Part shown: positions 40,059 to 43,036 of the stretch, piece after piece
How the letters are laid out: each line of letters begins with the position of its first letter
How positions within the stretch are numbered: the first letter of the stretch is position 1
Assembly: GCA_021846025.1 (NCBI GenBank)
Contig: JAJZDV010000008.1
Coordinates: 1-43,036, forward strand
From: Pseudomonadota bacterium
GTDB lineage: Bacteria > Pseudomonadota > Gammaproteobacteria > Burkholderiales > Burkholderiaceae_C
Length of the DNA: 43,036 nt
Direction: 5' to 3'
The notes under the pieces: generated by a model
The model's database searches: none
What the model saw: the letters and a program-made list of their open reading frames with translations, nothing else
What the model was told of the DNA's origin: nothing
Position numbers and translations under genes: made by a program

Positions 40059-40087
40059 ACTATACGCAGCGCTTGCCGGCGTGTGCA
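40059..40087 (-). promoter_or_regulatory. Candidate promoter of uvrA, start site at or near the ATG
   Basis: On the minus strand TGCACA (40082-40087, 4 of 6) and TATAGT (40059-40064, 5 of 6) are 17 bp apart. The -10 hexamer ends 6 nt before the ATG at 40052, and no Shine-Dalgarno exists. A leaderless transcript is the natural reading. Confidence 0.45.
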
Positions 40088-40115
40088 GCCCGGGGGAAAT
40101 GGCGCTTGCGGTGAG

Positions 40116-40135
40116 GATTCTCCACAGTCAGAATC
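40116..40135. promoter_or_regulatory. Perfect 6-8-6 dyad in the uvrA/parA-like divergent region
   Basis: GATTCT (40116-40121) and AGAATC (40130-40135) flank an 8-nt spacer. It lies 28 bp upstream of the uvrA -35 candidate and about 150 bp before the ParA-like gene, so it could bind a dimeric regulator of either. It does not match the CTGT-N8-ACAG form of a LexA box. The rest of the 230-bp gap shows no feature I can name. Confidence 0.4.
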
Positions 40136-40282
40136 GTGCTTTGCGTGCTAGGCTAAGACCACATCCTTGCAGTGCAACAAGGTGTCGGGCTGGCAGGCTG
40201 CAACGCCGACTTGCACAATCTGCCGCAGGCACCCGCGGCCCGCTGCATCCCGCTCCAACACCCATCGAAACGAGAGGCCGAC

Positions 40283-40978
40283 ATGAGCAGACTGCATTTC
40301 ATCGGCGGCGAAAAAGGTGGCGTCGGCAAATCGCTGGTGTCGCGCCTGCTCGCCCAGTACATGATTGACCGCCACTTGCCCTTCATCGGTTTCGACACCG
40401 ACAAGTCGCACGGCGCGTTATTGCGCTTTTATGCCGACTACGCCTCGCCGGTCATCATCGACCGCTACGAGAGCCTGGACCGCATTGTCGATGCCGCGAT
40501 GGAGCAACCGGACCGGCGCATCCTGGTCGATCTTGCCGCCCAGACCCACCAGTTCCTGGTCCGCTGGATCGAGGACTCCGGGCTGCTGGATCTGCGTGAC
40601 GATCTGGGCATGTCTCTCGTCTATTGGCATGTGATGGACTCCGGTCGTGATTCGGTGGACCTGCTGCGGGCACTGCTCGGCCAGTTCGGCGGGCGCGTGC
40701 AGTTGGTGCTGGTGCTCAACGAAGTGCGCGGCGACCGCTTCGATATCCTCGAAGCCTCGGGCCTGCGAGCCCGTGCCGAGGACCTGGGCGCGCGCGTCAT
40801 CGGCCTGCGCCATCTGCAGGACTCGACGATTCAGAAAATCGACGCCCACAACACCAGCTTCTGGGCATCGGTGAACCTGCCGGACCCCTCCGGCAACGGT
40901 CTCGGGCTGATGGAGCGCCAGCGGGTCAAAATCTGGATGAGCCGCACCTACAAGGCGTTTGATCAGGTGCAGGTTTGA
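40283..40978 (+). CDS. Orphan ParA/MinD-like P-loop ATPase
   Basis: A 231-residue deviant-Walker ATPase. The start is the ATG at 40283 (MSRLHFIGGEKGG), preceded by GAGAGG; the 37 extra residues in the track are leader sequence. The deviant Walker A is KGGVGKS (11-17), with the signature first Lys. A FDTDKSHGALLRFY segment follows at the switch position, and RRILVDLAAQT is the Walker B strand. No ParB gene, no parS-like palindromes and no C-terminal amphipathic MinD-type helix are seen. Similar stand-alone genes in Proteobacteria are often labelled mobilization or CobQ/MinD-like proteins without proof. It sits alone between divergent uvrA and the ABC exporter gene, 123 bp apart. Its role is not known. 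Confidence 0.8.
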   Translation: MSRLHFIGGEKGGVGKSLVSRLLAQYMIDRHLPFIGFDTDKSHGALLRFYADYASPVIIDRYESLDRIVDAAMEQPDRRILVDLAAQTHQFLVRWIEDSGLLDLRDDLGMSLVYWHVMDSGRDSVDLLRALLGQFGGRVQLVLVLNEVRGDRFDILEASGLRARAEDLGARVIGLRHLQDSTIQKIDAHNTSFWASVNLPDPSGNGLGLMERQRVKIWMSRTYKAFDQVQV

Positions 40979-41101
40979 GCACCTGCGACACCCGTGGGCG
41001 TGAGCTCGCGCCTTGCGCCAGGCAGCATCCCGCCAGCCAGTTGCGCGATGTCTCTCGGATTGGTGGCTGCCCACGCCACGGACCAGGCCCTACGATGATG
41101 C

Positions 41102-42946
41102 ATGGCTGACGCTCCCACCAGCATGACGAGCCTGCCGGCACAAGCCGGCCCGCGCAGCATGGGCCCGCTGCGGCAGTTACTGCCCTTCCTGCAGCCTTAT
41201 CGCGGCCGTATTGCACTGGCTCTGGTGTTTTTGCTGCTGGCCGCCGGCAGTACCCTGAGTTTTCCACTGGCTTTGCGCTGGCTGATCGACGGCGGCCTGC
41301 TGCATCCCTCGACCAACGCCAGCCGCGGCGGCCTCAGCGTGCATTTCGTCGCGCTGTTCGGCTTGGCGGTGCTGCTGGGCATGTTCTCGGCAGCGCGCTA
41401 CTACATGGTGAGCTGGCTGGGCGAGCGTGTCACGGCCGATTTGCGCAGCCGGGTCTACGGCCATGTGCTGACGCAGTCGCCACAGTTTTTCGAGCACACG
41501 CAAACCGGCGAGGTGCTGTCGCGCCTGACCACGGACACCACCCTGGTGCAGACCGTGGTCGGCTCCAGCCTGTCGATGGGCCTGCGCAACAGCGTGGTGT
41601 TCCTCGGTGGCATGACCATGCTGGTTGCCACCAGCCCACGCCTGATGCTCAGCGTGGTCGCCGTCATCCTGCTGGTGGTGTTCCCGGCGGTCACCATCGG
41701 CCGCCGCGTGCGCCGCCTGTCGCGTGCCAGCCAGGACCGCATCGCCGATTCCAGTGCCATCGCCGCCGAGGTGCTCAACGCGATTCCCACGATCCAGAGC
41801 TACGGGCGCGAACCGGACGAATCACGCCGCTTCAGTCAGGCCGCGGAAGCTGCGTTCGCCACCGCCGTGCGACGCAGCCGCATGCGTGCGCTGCTCACCG
41901 CCTTTGTCATCGTTGCGCTGTTCGGTGCACTCATCTATGGCCTGTACCTGGGCACCGTGGCCGTGGTCGAAGGCCGCATGAGCGCAGGCACCCTGGGGCA
42001 GACGGTGCTCTACATCGGTCTGGTGGCCGGTTCCGCCGCCTCGCTATCGGAGGTGTTCGGTGACTTGCTGCGTGCCGCCGGCGCCACAGAGCGGCTGATG
42101 GAACTGCTGGCCGAGCGTTCCCCGGTGGCCAATCCGCCCCAGCCGCAGGCGCTGCCCGCGCCGCAAGGCGGCTCCACCGTGCAGTTCGCCCATGTGCGCT
42201 TCACCTATCCATCGCGCCCGGAACAGCCGGCGCTGGACGATTTTTCGCTGCTGGTGGAGCCGGGTGAAACCGTGGCTCTGGTCGGCCCCAGTGGCGCCGG
42301 CAAGACCACGGTGCTGCAACTGCTGCTGCGCTTTTATGACGTGCAACACGGCGCGGTGAGCGTGGACGGCGTGCGTGTCGATCACGCCGACCTTGCCGCG
42401 TTGCGCGAGCGCATCGGTCTGGTGCCACAGGATGCGGTGATTTTCTCCGCCAGCGCGCTCGACAACATTCGTTATGGCAGACCCGAGGCCAGCGAGCACG
42501 AGGTGATCCAAGCCGCGCGCGCTGCACAAGCCGATGGCTTCATCCGCGAGTTGCCGCAGGGCTACAACACCTACCTGGGCGAGCGCGGCGTGCGGCTGTC
42601 CGGTGGCCAGCGCCAGCGCCTGAGCATTGCCCGCGCCATCCTGAAAAACGCCCCGCTGCTGCTGCTGGACGAAGCCACCAGCGCGTTGGACGCCCAAAGC
42701 GAACGCGCCGTGCAGGCCGCGCTGGAGCACGCCATGCTGGGGCGCACCACGATCGTCATTGCCCATCGACTGGCCACGGTGCAGCGTGCCGACCGCATCG
42801 TGGTGCTGGAACGCGGCCGCATCGTCGACATCGGCAACCATGCCGAATTGATGGCGCGTGGCGGCCTCTACGCTCACCTGGCGTCGCTGCAATTCATGCA
42901 CGGGCCGGGGAACTTGTCGACCCATGAGCAACACAGTTACATTTGA
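41102..42946 (+). CDS. ABCB-type exporter half-transporter (MsbA-like)
   Basis: A 614-residue ABC exporter half-subunit expected to act as a homodimer in the inner membrane. The transmembrane domain has six helices (~35-310), with LGERVTADLRSRVYGHVL, FEHTQTGEVLSRLTTDT and IQSYGREPDES typical of ABCB. The ATPase domain (~350-590) has Walker A GPSGAGKTT (~395), Q-loop LVPQDAVIFSAS, signature LSGGQRQRLSIARA, Walker B LLLLDEATSALD and H-loop AHRLATV, all intact. Lipid or drug export is typical for the class, but the substrate is not predictable. It lacks the usual MsbA neighbours lpxK/waaA. No Shine-Dalgarno is clear before the ATG at 41102; a TACGAT hexamer lies 5 nt upstream. Confidence 0.9.
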   Translation: MADAPTSMTSLPAQAGPRSMGPLRQLLPFLQPYRGRIALALVFLLLAAGSTLSFPLALRWLIDGGLLHPSTNASRGGLSVHFVALFGLAVLLGMFSAARYYMVSWLGERVTADLRSRVYGHVLTQSPQFFEHTQTGEVLSRLTTDTTLVQTVVGSSLSMGLRNSVVFLGGMTMLVATSPRLMLSVVAVILLVVFPAVTIGRRVRRLSRASQDRIADSSAIAAEVLNAIPTIQSYGREPDESRRFSQAAEAAFATAVRRSRMRALLTAFVIVALFGALIYGLYLGTVAVVEGRMSAGTLGQTVLYIGLVAGSAASLSEVFGDLLRAAGATERLMELLAERSPVANPPQPQALPAPQGGSTVQFAHVRFTYPSRPEQPALDDFSLLVEPGETVALVGPSGAGKTTVLQLLLRFYDVQHGAVSVDGVRVDHADLAALRERIGLVPQDAVIFSASALDNIRYGRPEASEHEVIQAARAAQADGFIRELPQGYNTYLGERGVRLSGGQRQRLSIARAILKNAPLLLLDEATSALDAQSERAVQAALEHAMLGRTTIVIAHRLATVQRADRIVVLERGRIVDIGNHAELMARGGLYAHLASLQFMHGPGNLSTHEQHSYI

Positions 42947-43036
42947 CGCCACAACAAAGTCGTCCTTGTTTCCTGGCATCACTCCGTCCCGACGCGCACC
43001 GCATTCCAACCCACTGACCATCCCGCCATGCAACAA
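42947..43036 (+). other. Window edge: short non-coding stretch, possible start of next gene
   Basis: After the ABC exporter stop, 81 bp without a gene lead to an ATG at 43028 (codons for MQQ before the window ends). It may begin the next gene on the plus strand, but three codons are too few to judge, and no ribosome site is obvious. Confidence 0.2.

Overview
The window is one continuous stretch of GC-rich chromosome with dense coding on both strands. It has no rRNA, tRNA, CRISPR array, insertion sequence or phage gene that I can see. Gene content and order point to a betaproteobacterium of the order Burkholderiales. The clearest markers are a dapC-dapD-pilU-dapE-prmB-ABC-F cluster, an ogt-xerD pair, queG/tsaE/amiC close to mutL-miaA, and a double-length UvrA. 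A Thiomonas- or Comamonadaceae-like host fits, but the genus is only an inference. Most genes are housekeeping or envelope functions.

Layout. 1-1067: the end of rho, then rpmE (type B L31) with its own promoter and a clear intrinsic terminator. 1107-4279: a GT-C-like membrane protein translationally coupled to a MATE-family transporter. 4346-11676 (minus strand): an apparent operon dapC-dapD-pilU-dapE-prmB-yheS, combining lysine/diaminopimelate synthesis, a type IV pilus ATPase, a release-factor or ribosomal-protein glutamine methyltransferase and a ribosome-associated ABC-F ATPase. 11854-13167: a sigma factor, a single-pass membrane protein and a DUF3106-like secreted protein, tightly packed. 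13205-15466 (minus): a large PLP-dependent Orn/Lys/Arg decarboxylase. 15561-17872: NfeD-like protein, SPFH protein and a DUF455 ferritin-like protein. 18067-18945: EamA exporter. 19070-21336 (minus): ogt-xerD-marC. 21441-22352: AEC-family permease, whose 3' end overlaps queG (minus). 23631-25655: tsaE and amiC. 25788-28875: a TAXI binding protein with a fused TRAP permease. 28893-29534 (minus): DedA protein. 29656-32535: mutL-miaA. 32773-34065: PAS-PAS-GGDEF cyclase. 34047-40052 (minus): tandem-fused UvrA. 40283-40978: an orphan ParA-like ATPase. 41102-42946: an ABCB-type exporter.

How the genes work together. The dap genes supply meso-diaminopimelate for peptidoglycan, and AmiC cleaves peptidoglycan at septa. 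Several DNA repair genes (mutL, uvrA, ogt) and the recombinase xerD are spread through the window. Three tRNA-modification genes (queG, tsaE, miaA) lie within 10 kb of each other.

The points most worth a second look are four. First, a GC-rich palindromic 81-bp element sits in frame and in tandem duplicate inside the UvrA gene. Second, UvrA itself is a double-length fusion. Third, mutL, uvrA and ogt share a pattern of a -10-like hexamer exactly 6 nt before the start codon with no Shine-Dalgarno sequence, which suggests leaderless mRNAs. Fourth, there is a perfect dyad in the uvrA/parA divergent region. I did not find a clearly new multi-gene system. No gap between genes exceeds 300 bp.
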